A stretch of DNA of 64,000 nucleotides from JARFVT01 sp036677425 (GCA_036677425.1 JARFVT010000013.1:2046001-2110000); one strand, 5' to 3'; counted from the first letter of the stretch, positions 1-8,700 are shown. Notes: generated by a model not told the origin, from the letters alone. Program-made: numbers and translations.

Positions 1-379
1 CGCCTTCAACCGCTAAATATCCCGTAACACCATAATTCAATGCAGCAATTTTTAAAATATCACCGGGATTTAAAATAACCGTTTGCCAAGGTTTTATATC
101 ACGAGTCTGCTTGGTAATATAATCAATGATATAGCCATTGCAATTAGCACCGTTGGCTATTCTTATACTGCCATTTTCCACTTGAATTTCGGGACCAATG
201 AATGAAAATTCTAACCCTGCTTCAAATGGCTTATTATCCAATAGGGCATTGGCTAACCGCAAAGATATAAGATCAACGGCACCACTTTGTGGCACACCAT
301 CGCCGCCATAACCAAAACGACCTAAATCTTGAAATGACATGGCGATGGCTGGTGATAATATTTTAAAAGAGGCGTTCAT
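1..379 (-). CDS. pxpC: 5-oxoprolinase subunit C (partial, runs off the window start)
   Basis: Only the first ~126 residues are visible, starting MNASFKILSPAIAMSFQDLGR. The FQDLGRFGYGGDGVPQSGA segment is the N-terminal signature of the biotin-dependent carboxylase-extension / KipA / allophanate hydrolase subunit 2 family. With PxpA and PxpB this subunit forms the prokaryotic ATP-dependent 5-oxoprolinase, which opens pyroglutamate to glutamate in the cytoplasm. It follows pxpB on the same strand after 57 nt, the usual B-C order. No pxpA lies in view; it may be beyond position 1. A urea-carboxylase-related role is the alternative, but the pxpBC pairing favours 5-oxoprolinase. Confidence 0.85.
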   Translation of the reverse strand, partial: MNASFKILSPAIAMSFQDLGRFGYGGDGVPQSGAVDLISLRLANALLDNKPFEAGLEFSFIGPEIQVENGSIRIANGANCNGYIIDYITKQTRDIKPWQTVILNPGDILKIAALNYGVTGYLAVEG

Positions 380-436
380 ATTATATACATTCAATCCTTA
401 ATTATTATAACATCAGCTTCTGAAATTATATTTTGT

Positions 437-1195
437 TTATTTGCTAATGAAATATTCTGAACTAATTTTATTAGTTTTTAAATCAGCATAAATATTTAAA
501 TAATCATCAATATTAACTGGGTTAAATTTTACTTTATCACCCGCAGATAATAAGCTTGGCTTGCTTAACGCAGGATTAAATAAAGGCACAGGGCATCGCG
601 CCAATAAATTCCAGCCCCCTGGACTTTGCCAAGGATAAATCGATGTTTGACCATTGGCAATCGCAACAGAACCAGCCGCCACATTAAGACGAGGAGTTTT
701 TTTGCGTGGTATTTGTAATTGATCAGGCAATTTTGCCATGAATGGGAAACCTGGTAGAAATCCAATGGCTAAAATATCATATATTGGTGTTGCATGTAAT
801 GATATTACCTCCTCGATAGTAAGTTTAGCTGCCTTTGCAATATTTTCTAAATCCAAGCCATATTTACCCATGTAACATGCTGGCATTTGCCAAAAAATTG
901 AGTTAGCTACAGTTTCTTCATTGATTAAATTAGATATTTCAATAATCTTATCGCTTAAATCCTTAACCGACCCTTTAAGCGGATCAAAAGAAACTGTTAA
1001 TGACCTGATGGCAGGAATTAAATTATTAATGGCAGAAAATTTTTCATCATGGTCATGTGATTTTATTTTTTCATATATTTGCTGAATTTTTCTTGCTCCA
1101 ACATCTCCATTGAAACCAGAATATTCAATAGTGAAAGCGGCATCGCCTAATGTTAGAACTCTCGTATCATTGGTTGCTTCTATTAAAATTTCCAT
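437..1195 (-). CDS. pxpB: 5-oxoprolinase subunit B (KipI / allophanate hydrolase subunit 1 family)
   Basis: 252 residues, somewhat longer than typical PxpB (~220-230). The family core is clear: GFLPGFPFMAKLP near residue 145, then IPRKKTPRLNVAAGSVAIA and YPWQSPGGWNLLA, which shape the active-site loops of this cyclophilin-like fold. It partners with PxpC immediately downstream, and the complex hydrolyses 5-oxoproline to glutamate using ATP. The gene diverges from the TRAP transporter genes across a 321-nt intergenic region, so common regulation is possible. The N-terminal ~70 residues are less conserved. Confidence 0.85.
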   Translation of the reverse strand: MEILIEATNDTRVLTLGDAAFTIEYSGFNGDVGARKIQQIYEKIKSHDHDEKFSAINNLIPAIRSLTVSFDPLKGSVKDLSDKIIEISNLINEETVANSIFWQMPACYMGKYGLDLENIAKAAKLTIEEVISLHATPIYDILAIGFLPGFPFMAKLPDQLQIPRKKTPRLNVAAGSVAIANGQTSIYPWQSPGGWNLLARCPVPLFNPALSKPSLLSAGDKVKFNPVNIDDYLNIYADLKTNKISSEYFISK

Positions 1196-1516
1196 AAGAA
1201 TACTATTTTATAACTACTTTCTAATGATCGTTTTTATGTTGTGAATAATTTATTTATATATTTTATTGACATTTTGTCAACGTTTCGCCAATATAAATTG
1301 CGTAAGTTATAGACTATCTGTAATTATCACAAAAAATAAAAACTATTACGCAATTTGTTTAAAAAAATATTAATGAGATTGCAGATAACAGGGACGATTT
1401 AAATTTTATTTAGAATTTATTTAGAATTTATATTTAAAGTTTAATAGTAAAATACATTAATGAAATAAGCAATTATAAATCACTATAGGCTTATTATTTT
1501 TTAGGGAGCTATCATA
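1196..1516. promoter_or_regulatory. Divergent promoter region between pxpB and dctP, with an operator-like palindrome
   Basis: A 321-nt gene-free stretch separating pxpB (minus) from dctP (plus). It contains TTGAC-ATTTT-GTCAA at 1266-1280, a 5-bp-arm inverted repeat of the kind bound by small winged-helix regulators. TTGACA at 1266 also resembles a -35 box, but the nearest TATAAA is 20 nt downstream, which is too far, so the promoter itself is uncertain. Nearer dctP the sequence is very AT-rich with a short direct repeat of ATTTAGAATTT (about 1408-1432). dctP has a good ribosome-binding site (AGGGAGCT) at about 1502-1509. Confidence 0.4.
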
Positions 1517-2512
1517 ATGAAACCATTGAAATATTTACCTGCTAATTTGACGATATTACCGTTATCAGCCGTTATTGCTGCAACGATGAGCATGACTGCC
1601 ATGGCCGATACATGGGATATGCCAACCCCTTATCCCGATAAAACATTTCATACTGCAAATATTATTGAATTTGCCAGCGACGTTGATAAAGCAACCAATG
1701 GGGCATTAAAAATTAAAATTCATTCTGCTGGTTCGCTTTTTAAACATCCAGAAATAAAAAATGCTGTCCGAAGCGGGCAAGTGCCGATTGGTGAATTTTT
1801 CTTGTCGCGCCTTTCCAACGAACATGCGGCATTTGGCACTGATTCACTGCCATTTTTAGCAACAAATTATGCTGATGAAAAAAAATTATGCCAAGCACAA
1901 AAACCAGCAATCACTAAGTTGTTAAACAAGCAAGGCCTTATGCCATTATTCTCTGTGCCTTGGCCGCCACAAGGGCTTTATACCAAGGGTGAAATTAATT
2001 CTGCAGCTGATTTAAAAGGCTTAAAATTCCGTGCTAATAATGCTAGTTTAGAAAGTTTTGCAAAATTAGTTGGCGCCGCCCCCACACAAATAGAGGTTCC
2101 AGACATAGCCCAAGCATATGCAACAGGGCGCGTTAATGCGATGATAACATCGCCATCAACTGGTGCAAATAGCAAAGCATGGGATTTTATAACTCATTAC
2201 ACTCATATTCAAGCATGGCTACCAAAAAATATTGTTGTCATAAATATATCTGCATGGCGCAAGCTTGATGAAAAAACTAAACAGGCGGTATTAGCCGCAG
2301 GCGAAAAGGCCGAAGCGCGTGGTTGGCAAATGAGCATTAATGAAACCGCCGCAAAGAATAAAATCATGCGGGACAATGGCGTGATAATCATTGATCCACC
2401 TGCAAAAAAATTAATGTCTGATTTGAAAGCTGTCGGCGTTACAATGCTGGAAAGCTGGAAAAAATCAGCCGGTTCCAAAGGCAAAGAAATACTTTCTGCC
2501 TATAAAAAATAA
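1517..2512 (+). CDS. dctP: TRAP transporter periplasmic substrate-binding protein (DctP family)
   Basis: 331 residues with a signal peptide ending ...TAMADTWDMP, so the mature protein is periplasmic. The DctP fold signatures are present, including ADLKGLKFRANN near residue 165, whose Arg is the conserved carboxylate-clamping residue; the ligand is therefore probably an organic acid. It is followed by dctQ and dctM, and together they form a sodium-driven TRAP uptake system. The substrate cannot be read from the sequence. Divergent 5-oxoprolinase genes make pyroglutamate one guess; the linked KynB-like gene and MarR regulator make an aromatic acid another. A strong stem-loop follows the stop codon. 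Confidence 0.93.
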   Translation: MKPLKYLPANLTILPLSAVIAATMSMTAMADTWDMPTPYPDKTFHTANIIEFASDVDKATNGALKIKIHSAGSLFKHPEIKNAVRSGQVPIGEFFLSRLSNEHAAFGTDSLPFLATNYADEKKLCQAQKPAITKLLNKQGLMPLFSVPWPPQGLYTKGEINSAADLKGLKFRANNASLESFAKLVGAAPTQIEVPDIAQAYATGRVNAMITSPSTGANSKAWDFITHYTHIQAWLPKNIVVINISAWRKLDEKTKQAVLAAGEKAEARGWQMSINETAAKNKIMRDNGVIIIDPPAKKLMSDLKAVGVTMLESWKKSAGSKGKEILSAYKK

Positions 2513-2522
2513 TATAGTTGTT

Positions 2523-2563
2523 AATTATACAGCCGCGACACCCATATTTGCGGCTGTATAATT
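2523..2563 (+). promoter_or_regulatory. Perfect 14-bp stem-loop between dctP and dctQ
   Basis: The arms AATTATACAGCCGC (2523-2536) and GCGGCTGTATAATT (2550-2563) are exact reverse complements around a 13-nt loop. No T-run follows, so it is not a classical terminator. Its position, just after the binding-protein gene and before the membrane-subunit genes, fits an mRNA 3'-end stabiliser or partial terminator giving more DctP than DctQM. The position is direct observation; the role is inference. Confidence 0.7.
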
Positions 2564-2617
2564 GCGTCTGAATATGCCATAAATTAACCATTATACTTTT
2601 AAAATTAGGCAGTAGAT

Positions 2618-3190
2618 ATGCGTAAATTTCTTGATAAATTATATGACTTTAGTGGTTATGGCGCGGCCCTATTTATTCTTGCCATTTGCCTTGTTGTAAT
2701 GGCACAAGTTACATTAAACCTATCGGACAATATAGCGAAATATATAACTGGCGAAGCGATTGGCCTTACCATTCCATCATATGCTGATTTCACTGGATAT
2801 TTTTTAGCCGCAGCATCATTCATGGCACTTGCCCATACATTAAAAAGCGGCGGTCATATCAGGGTAACATTATTATTACAAATATTATCGCAAAAAAATC
2901 AACGGTTATTTGAAATATGGTGTTTGGTTGTTGCCGCAAGCATGGCAATATTTTTCACGGTAAATATTGCATTATTATTATATGAATCCTTCATTTATAA
3001 CGATTTATCACCAGGTATAATTGCCATCCCCATATGGATTGCAATTTCACCAATGTTGCTGGGCATGGCAATTCTTGCAATCGCGCTTGTTGATGAAACA
3101 TTGATAGTGATTAAAGGAAATGAGCCAAGCTATGCCGGTAAAGGTGAAAATCTACTTGGCAATGATAATTCAACTATAAATGCAGAATAA
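2618..3190 (+). CDS. dctQ: TRAP transporter small permease (DctQ family)
   Basis: 190 residues with four predicted membrane helices, at about 15-33, 56-75, 100-126 and 135-160, the DctQ layout. A central amphipathic SGGHIRVTLLLQ segment is typical of the family. It pairs with DctM downstream (11-nt gap) and DctP upstream to form the inner-membrane part of the TRAP transporter. Family membership rests on topology and gene order more than on sequence, because DctQ proteins diverge strongly. Confidence 0.9.
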   Translation: MRKFLDKLYDFSGYGAALFILAICLVVMAQVTLNLSDNIAKYITGEAIGLTIPSYADFTGYFLAAASFMALAHTLKSGGHIRVTLLLQILSQKNQRLFEIWCLVVAASMAIFFTVNIALLLYESFIYNDLSPGIIAIPIWIAISPMLLGMAILAIALVDETLIVIKGNEPSYAGKGENLLGNDNSTINAE

Positions 3191-3201
3191 GGAAATACCG
3201 C

Positions 3202-4497
3202 ATGTCTGAGATATACTTAACCATATTATTAATGCTTACATTATTTGCCTTGCTGGGCAGCGGCATATGGATTGCCTTTTCATTATTTGGCGTTGGCATG
3301 TTTGGCATGTTTATGTTTACCGATGCACCCGTTGGTGCGGTTTTGGCAACCACCGTTTGGGGTTCAAGCAATTCATGGGCATTGGCTGCATTACCATTAT
3401 TCATCTGGATGGGAGAAATTTTATTCCGTTCAAGGCTTTCACAAGATATGTTTACAGGGCTATCGCCATGGATGGCAAAGCTACCTGGCAAGCTATTGCA
3501 TGTTAATATTTTTGGCTGCGCTATATTTGCCGCTGTGTCTGGATCATCGGCTGCGACCGCGGCAACGATTGGCAAGATGGCAATACCTGAATTAGCAAAA
3601 CGCGGTTATCCTGAAAGCATGATGATCGGCACATTGGCTGGATCTGCCACCTTGGGTTTATTAATTCCACCATCGATCATTTTAATCGTTTATGGCGTTG
3701 CCACCGAACAATCTATCGCTAGACTTTTTGTTGCAGGAATATTGCCGGGGTTATTATTAGTCGGATTATTCGTTGGTTATGTTATGATTTGGGCATTATT
3801 CAATAAAGACAAATTAAATGATGTTATCGAACATATGTCATTTATTGAAAAAATTAAGGCGGCAAAAAGCCTGCTTCCAGTATTTTTCTTAATATCAGGG
3901 GTCATTGGTTCAATTTATTCTGGCATTGCATCACCAACTGATGCCGCCGCTGTCGGCGTTGTTTTGGCATTATTATTATCATCATTAACTGGTGATTTGA
4001 ATATGCAAACATTCAAAGATAGCCTGATGGGCGCAACCAGAACATCATGTATGATTGCATTTATATTAGCAGGCGCAGCATTTTTAACCGTCGCCATGGG
4101 TTTTACTGGTATTCCAAAGAATCTTGCGATGTGGATAGGGGCAGCAGAATTAAGCCCATATGCCTTGCTTGGCGCATTGACATTATTTTTTATCATACTT
4201 GGTTGTTTTTTAGATGGTATCAGTGTCGTTGTATTAACCACGTCGGTAATCATGCCCATGATAGAACAAGCAGGCATAGACCCATTATGGTTCGGTATTT
4301 ATATTGTTATTGTCGTTGAAATGTCGCAAATAACTCCACCAGTTGGTTTTAATCTTTTTGTCTTGCAATCATTAACAGGGCGAAATATTTTAGTCATCGC
4401 CAAGGCGGCGTTGCCTTTCTTTTTGTTGTTAATTCTGGCACTTGGTATAATAATAGCAATACCAGAAATCGTAACATATTTACCAAATAATATGTGA
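3202..4497 (+). CDS. dctM: TRAP transporter large permease (DctM family)
   Basis: 431 residues, very hydrophobic, with about a dozen membrane helices. Family motifs include SGSSAATAATIGKMAIPEL near residue 113 and LLIPPSIILIVYG, plus the C-terminal EMSQITPPVGFNLFVLQ. This subunit carries the substrate and sodium pathway. The length is normal for DctM and the start (ATG after AAGGAAATACCGC) is well placed. It is third in the dctPQM operon and is followed after 30 nt by a MarR-type regulator on the same strand. Confidence 0.95.
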   Translation: MSEIYLTILLMLTLFALLGSGIWIAFSLFGVGMFGMFMFTDAPVGAVLATTVWGSSNSWALAALPLFIWMGEILFRSRLSQDMFTGLSPWMAKLPGKLLHVNIFGCAIFAAVSGSSAATAATIGKMAIPELAKRGYPESMMIGTLAGSATLGLLIPPSIILIVYGVATEQSIARLFVAGILPGLLLVGLFVGYVMIWALFNKDKLNDVIEHMSFIEKIKAAKSLLPVFFLISGVIGSIYSGIASPTDAAAVGVVLALLLSSLTGDLNMQTFKDSLMGATRTSCMIAFILAGAAFLTVAMGFTGIPKNLAMWIGAAELSPYALLGALTLFFIILGCFLDGISVVVLTTSVIMPMIEQAGIDPLWFGIYIVIVVEMSQITPPVGFNLFVLQSLTGRNILVIAKAALPFFLLLILALGIIIAIPEIVTYLPNNM

Positions 4498-4527
4498 TAA
4501 TTAAAATATAGCATTAATGAGAAACAA

Positions 4528-5058
4528 ATGAATGAAAAAGACCATAATAAAAATCGCTTAAGGCCAATTGTTTCATCCGAACATCTAACCAGCGACGAAG
4601 GTTGGCAAATGAGTGAATTTGAATATGGTTTAATTGTTGCATTTTATGGTTTTTCCAGCTGGATGATACGTTGTATGAATGCGGCAGGATATACCGATTT
4701 TAACCCATTGGATATTTTGATATTGCATAATGTTAATCATCGTAACCGTGAAAAACGCCTTAGCGATATTTGTTTCGTCTTAAAGGTTGAAGATTCTCAT
4801 ACGGTAAATTATTCATTAAAAAAACTTATTAAAATTGACTTGGTAAAAGGCACTAAACGTGGCAAGGAAATTCATTATTCAACAACAAAGGCAGGGATTG
4901 ATGCATGTTTAGAATATGGCAAAATAAGAAATTTATGTTTGGTTGACCCTGCGCTTGCCACCGAGTCTAACATGGATGAATTTGCCCATACAGCGCAAAT
5001 ATTACGCAGCATGTCTGGGCTTTATGACCAAGCATCAAGGGCTGCGGCATCATTATAG
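4528..5058 (+). CDS. MarR-type winged-helix transcriptional regulator (COG5631-like)
   Basis: 176 residues. The central region RLSDICFVLKVEDSHTVNYSLKKLIKIDLV, read with the following KGKEIHYSTTKAG, is a winged-helix DNA-binding domain with its wing. The whole matches, from memory, a group of predicted MarR-like regulators found in alphaproteobacteria. It is probably cotranscribed with dctPQM and is a good candidate to control the transporter and perhaps the neighbouring KynB-like gene. The effector is unknown. Its 3' end lies 4 nt from the convergent KynB-like gene. Confidence 0.8.
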   Translation: MNEKDHNKNRLRPIVSSEHLTSDEGWQMSEFEYGLIVAFYGFSSWMIRCMNAAGYTDFNPLDILILHNVNHRNREKRLSDICFVLKVEDSHTVNYSLKKLIKIDLVKGTKRGKEIHYSTTKAGIDACLEYGKIRNLCLVDPALATESNMDEFAHTAQILRSMSGLYDQASRAAASL

Positions 5059-5062
5059 ATTA

Positions 5063-5704
5063 TTAGGTCCTGACCCTAGCTAATTGGCCTTTTTTTCTAT
5101 TTTGAATATTATTAATATAATTTACCATATATTTACTTTGACGTAATATTGCCCGAACTGGTGCGCTATTTAAATTATTATATTTAATCGGCAGTGCAAT
5201 TAATTCATAAATACCACATATGATATTATCCAAAACCAAGCCCTTTAATATGGACATGCCAAAACGTTTAACCGCGTGATGGGCATTTAATGATTTTGAT
5301 CTGGCGCTGTCAATTGAAGGAGTATCAATACCGACCAAGCGCACCCCACGCGAATTTAATAATGTAACAGTCGATGTATGAATTGCCGTAAAACCATCAT
5401 CTGATGTATCTTGCGGTGACCAATCATAGGTTTTAAAAATAACCCTTTCTATGCCCTCGCTTAACTGGCTTTCAATTTGTTCGGGAAATATCAGGCTATG
5501 GCTGCTGCGTGCATCAATTATCTGACATGCACCAATATATGGGCTTAATGGCGCTTGATCTATTGTCATTAATGAATTGCCATATTGACGCGGTACATCA
5601 GCATATGCACCCGCCATATTACACATAACATCATTGGCAGTTTTAACAATGCCACTATCAGCCAAATGGATAGTTGGAGATATATCCCATATTTTATCAT
5701 TCAT
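5063..5704 (-). CDS. Degenerate kynurenine formamidase-like protein (KynB / cyclase family)
   Basis: 213 residues. It is recognisable as KynB by the N-terminal IWDISP, by RLVGIDTPSIDSARSKSLNAHH and by YELIALPIKY. The usual metal-binding motif HxGxHxD...H reads MAGAYADVPRQ here: Met30, Tyr34 and Gln40 stand where His is expected, and only Asp36 remains, while His142/143 and Glu167 are kept. The segment before this motif is also shorter than usual, and a ~24-residue basic tail replaces the normal C-terminus. KynB hydrolyses N-formylkynurenine in tryptophan breakdown; this copy probably cannot. It may be decaying, or reused as a non-enzymatic protein. Confidence 0.75.
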   Translation of the reverse strand: MNDKIWDISPTIHLADSGIVKTANDVMCNMAGAYADVPRQYGNSLMTIDQAPLSPYIGACQIIDARSSHSLIFPEQIESQLSEGIERVIFKTYDWSPQDTSDDGFTAIHTSTVTLLNSRGVRLVGIDTPSIDSARSKSLNAHHAVKRFGMSILKGLVLDNIICGIYELIALPIKYNNLNSAPVRAILRQSKYMVNYINNIQNRKKGQLARVRT

Positions 5705-5834
5705 ATATTACTCAATCATGCTATTATTATTTAGAGGAAATTCACTCTAATAATTTTAATCAAAATTGGTTAATATTTAATTTAATAATAAATTATAGCC
5801 CGCATTAATTGGGTTGCCATTTAGTATAATTGAC

Positions 5835-5864
5835 AAAACAGGATTCTTGAAACCAAGAATCCTG
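5835..5864 (-). terminator. Rho-independent terminator downstream of rpmE
   Basis: On the minus strand an 11-bp perfect stem (CAGGATTCTTG / CAAGAATCCTG, plus coordinates 5839-5849 and 5854-5864) with a 4-nt loop is followed by TTTTG. It lies about 85 nt beyond the rpmE stop and would end the envelope-cluster/rpmE transcript. Confidence 0.75.
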
Positions 5865-5909
5865 TGATGATAGTAAAATTAAAAATCCTGTGATGATAGT
5901 AAAATTAAA
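5858..5909. repeat. Perfect 26-bp tandem duplication overlapping the terminator stem
   Basis: The 26-bp unit beginning AATCCTGTGATGATAG occurs at 5858-5883 and again, identical, at 5884-5909. The first copy includes one arm of the terminator hairpin, so the duplication created a spare arm. Identity of the two copies suggests a recent event. Confidence 0.9.
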
Positions 5910-5946
5910 GATAATTTTTTAAATAATGATATTTTATTGTATAAAT

Positions 5947-6171
5947 TTATTTTTTAAGACCAAAATTAGCAAACCGTTTGTTAAAGCGTGCCATTTGACC
6001 ACCAGCCATAATTTTTTGAGCGCCACCAGTCCATGCAGGATGTGATGTTGGGTCGATATCTAGCTTCATTGTGTCGCCAGCATTGCCCCATGTACTCATA
6101 GTTTGGTATTTTGTACCATTGGTCATTTCAATAGTAATCTCATGATAAGCGGGATGAATTTCAGCCTTCAT
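5947..6171 (-). CDS. rpmE: 50S ribosomal protein L31, cysteine-free type
   Basis: 74 residues starting MKAEIHPAYHEITIEM. The start at 6171 was chosen over an upstream in-frame ATG because AGGAGA lies directly before it and the family begins with this sequence. Motifs include STWGN, SHPAWTGG and the C-terminal RFNKRFA. The zinc-binding cysteines of classical type A L31 are all absent, as in other alphaproteobacterial L31 proteins known to me. It is the last gene of a minus-strand run with the MotA/MotB-like pair and has its own terminator downstream. Confidence 0.92.
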   Translation of the reverse strand: MKAEIHPAYHEITIEMTNGTKYQTMSTWGNAGDTMKLDIDPTSHPAWTGGAQKIMAGGQMARFNKRFANFGLKK

Positions 6172-6296
6172 TAGTCTTCTCCTGACAACGGTTACGCTTA
6201 ATAGAGCTATAACCTGTTGGTTAATATTTAAATGGCTTTTACTGGATGTGATAAAGTAATGCAAGCCATTAATTAACGATAATTTTTTAATTAATA

Positions 6297-7487
6297 TTAC
6301 CGTTGTGATAACTTTAATTCTATCCGCCGATTACGTCGATTGGCAATTTCATCATTGCGATTATCAAGCGGTTGAAATTCACCATAGCCAGTTGCCGCCA
6401 ATCTATTTGCATGGATACCAGCCGTGATTAAAAACTTAACCACCGATGTTGCCCTTGCGCTGGATAATTCCCAATTTGATGGAAATTTAGGCGTTTGAAT
6501 TGCGTTGCTATATGTATGGCCTTCGACCTGTAATACCCATTTTATATCGCTTGGAATATTTTTTGATATAGCGAGTAATGAGGCAGCAAGCTTGGCTAAT
6601 TGCATCTTGCCAGAATCACCTAAATCGGCCTCTGCACTGGCAAATAAAACTTCTGATTGAAAAACAAAACGATCTTTGACAATTTGTATATCTTGACGGC
6701 TTCCTAAAATTTTCCGTAATTGTCCAAAGAAGTCGCTTCTATATTTTGCTAATTCCTGTACCTTGCTGGCAAGGGCAGTATTTAATTTTTTACCTAAGGC
6801 ACTAATACGTGCATTTGATTTTTTATCACGAGTGGCAGAGACATCTAATAAATTATTTAGCTCTGATATTTGTTGACCAAAGGCTTTTAATTGTTGATTT
6901 AATAATGATGCCTCTGCTTGGGCTTGTAAAGATTCATCACGGCTGGCATTTAAATCTCTAGACTTGCCAGCTCTGGCAATTTCAGAATTTTTTAATTGAT
7001 TGGCTAATTCTAATTTTAATGCCTGTAATGCGGCAATTTGATGTTGCAATTTCGCAGCAGCTACTAATCGCAATTTTAAATCTTCGGTTGATTTTACAAG
7101 CTTTTCATTAATGTCATTATTAGAATCTGTGGCGATGATTAATTTTTGATTTAACGGAGTTTCATTGCTTGTAAGACTAGCAATCATGCTATTCATATCA
7201 TCTTGTTTAGCCAGCGAGCCTTTAAGTTCAAATGAAATATTTTCAAACTCATCCCGCAAATCATAATTTGCTATACGCTCCATTTTTAACATATCAGCCA
7301 ATTGAGCCACTTGCCCATTAAGTTTATCAACGGCCTTATCACGCCCACTTAATGCATCATTTAGAAATACTTGGCCCAACACAAAAATCATCAATAAAAA
7401 AATTATTACAACCAATAATGTTGCCAAGGCATCAACATATCCTGGCCAAATGTCTGGATTACTACGATAACGTCTGATATGCGCCAT
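6297..7487 (-). CDS. MotB/OmpA-like inner-membrane protein with peptidoglycan-binding domain
   Basis: 396 residues: a short cytoplasmic start, one membrane helix at about 21-43 (DALATLLVVIIFLLMIFVLG) preceded by a MotB-like aspartate, a long periplasmic coiled coil (about 50-240), and a C-terminal OmpA domain. The latter contains LQVEGHTYSN, ELSSARATSVVKFL and GYGEFQPL...NRRNRRIEL, the peptidoglycan-contact signature. The partner MotA/TolQ-like channel gene lies 14 nt upstream. The pair probably forms a proton-driven envelope machine rather than a flagellar stator, as no flagellar gene is near. Its exact function is unknown to me. Confidence 0.85.
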   Translation of the reverse strand: MAHIRRYRSNPDIWPGYVDALATLLVVIIFLLMIFVLGQVFLNDALSGRDKAVDKLNGQVAQLADMLKMERIANYDLRDEFENISFELKGSLAKQDDMNSMIASLTSNETPLNQKLIIATDSNNDINEKLVKSTEDLKLRLVAAAKLQHQIAALQALKLELANQLKNSEIARAGKSRDLNASRDESLQAQAEASLLNQQLKAFGQQISELNNLLDVSATRDKKSNARISALGKKLNTALASKVQELAKYRSDFFGQLRKILGSRQDIQIVKDRFVFQSEVLFASAEADLGDSGKMQLAKLAASLLAISKNIPSDIKWVLQVEGHTYSNAIQTPKFPSNWELSSARATSVVKFLITAGIHANRLAATGYGEFQPLDNRNDEIANRRNRRIELKLSQR

Positions 7488-7501
7488 TATGATTGATCCA
7501 A

Positions 7502-8656
7502 TTAGTTGGAATCAGCAACGCTAGCAGCAATAGTACGCGCCAGCAAGCGGATTTCATTACGGATATCTTGTACCGCGTCATCACGACCACGGATTTGTTC
7601 GTCTAACATACGGTTTAAATGCTTGTCAATATTACGTAAATAACCTTGTGAAACAACGCCAAGCTCATTATTTTCAAGGCTGTTATTGCTGTTAAAATCA
7701 ACTAAAATATTATTCAAACTTTGTTGACTCTCCGCCATTTTAAGCATTAAATTTTGGCCAATTTTCATACTATCGGCCAATTGCCCAAGGCGCTCGTTTA
7801 ATTTAACCATGTTATCTTGCGAATTAAGCCTGTCATCTTCGCCGCGCTGCATAGTTCGCTGCAAGCTTTCAAGGCTATCAGCGGTTTGTTCCAATAATGC
7901 CTGAATATATGCAGGCATGGATTGGTTAGAATCACCAGATATACCACCACTACTAAGTCTTGTTAAACCCGATAACCATTCTTCCAAATCATTATAAAAT
8001 CGATTTTGTGCATGGCTTTCTTGTAATGCTAAAAATCCTAAAAACAATGAACCAGCCAGCCCAAATAACGAGGAACTAAAAGCCGTACCCATGCCTTTTA
8101 ATGGTTGTTGCAGACCAATTTTTAAATCTTCGAATGATGATGAAATATCATCGCCAGAAATATTTAAATTCGCAATAACATTACCGACAGAATTAATGGT
8201 TTCCATCAAACCCCAAAATGTCCCAAGCAAGCCTAAAAAAACCAATAACCCTATCAAATATTTACTGGTTTCGCGCGCTTCATCAAGCCGTAATGATACA
8301 CCGTCAAGCAATGTTTGCATTGCCGATGGTGATAATGTTATATATCTTGAATGTTCACTTCTCTCCGCCAACATAGTTGCGGCAGGTGCCATTAAACGCG
8401 GTGGCTTTCTAAGCGTTATTGACCCGCCTTCATGATTACGTTTGAAATCTTCTATCCATTCCACTTCTGGGCTTAAAGTTGCCACAGTGCGAAATGCGTG
8501 AATAATACCAATTACAAGAACTGATAAAATAACACCGTTTAATACTGGGCTTGCAATGAAGGCATGTTCAAGTTCAGAATATAAAAAACCTGCACCAATG
8601 GCAATTATTATGCTAAACCCTGTCATTGTGAATAGATAGCGTCGCAGGCTACTCAT
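7502..8656 (-). CDS. MotA/TolQ/ExbB-family proton channel protein
   Basis: 384 residues. Two N-terminal helices (about 11-28 and 37-55) and a second hydrophobic pair (about 133-152 and 183-205) surround the family motif GLLGTFWGLMETI and the later KGMGTAFSSSLFGLAGSLFLG. A C-terminal coiled coil of about 150 residues extends into the cytoplasm. It pairs with the MotB/OmpA-like gene downstream. It is longer than TolQ (a separate tolQ occurs at 24668), so this is a distinct paralogous machine. Its usual alphaproteobacterial setting beside rpmE argues for a housekeeping envelope role. Confidence 0.87.
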   Translation of the reverse strand: MSSLRRYLFTMTGFSIIIAIGAGFLYSELEHAFIASPVLNGVILSVLVIGIIHAFRTVATLSPEVEWIEDFKRNHEGGSITLRKPPRLMAPAATMLAERSEHSRYITLSPSAMQTLLDGVSLRLDEARETSKYLIGLLVFLGLLGTFWGLMETINSVGNVIANLNISGDDISSSFEDLKIGLQQPLKGMGTAFSSSLFGLAGSLFLGFLALQESHAQNRFYNDLEEWLSGLTRLSSGGISGDSNQSMPAYIQALLEQTADSLESLQRTMQRGEDDRLNSQDNMVKLNERLGQLADSMKIGQNLMLKMAESQQSLNNILVDFNSNNSLENNELGVVSQGYLRNIDKHLNRMLDEQIRGRDDAVQDIRNEIRLLARTIAASVADSN

Positions 8657-8700
8657 AAATATTCCTTATCGGGGTATATGTTGATAATTTTTAGATATTA

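Noticed and set aside
1196..1516. Additional small genes in the pxpB-dctP spacer
   Set aside because: Only short AT-rich frames occur, without ribosome-binding sites.
6297..8656. MotA/MotB-like pair considered as the ZorAB part of a Zorya anti-phage system
   Set aside because: No helicase or nuclease gene (ZorC, ZorD or ZorE type) is adjacent, the pair sits in a housekeeping position next to rpmE, and its third partner is a secreted OmpA protein.
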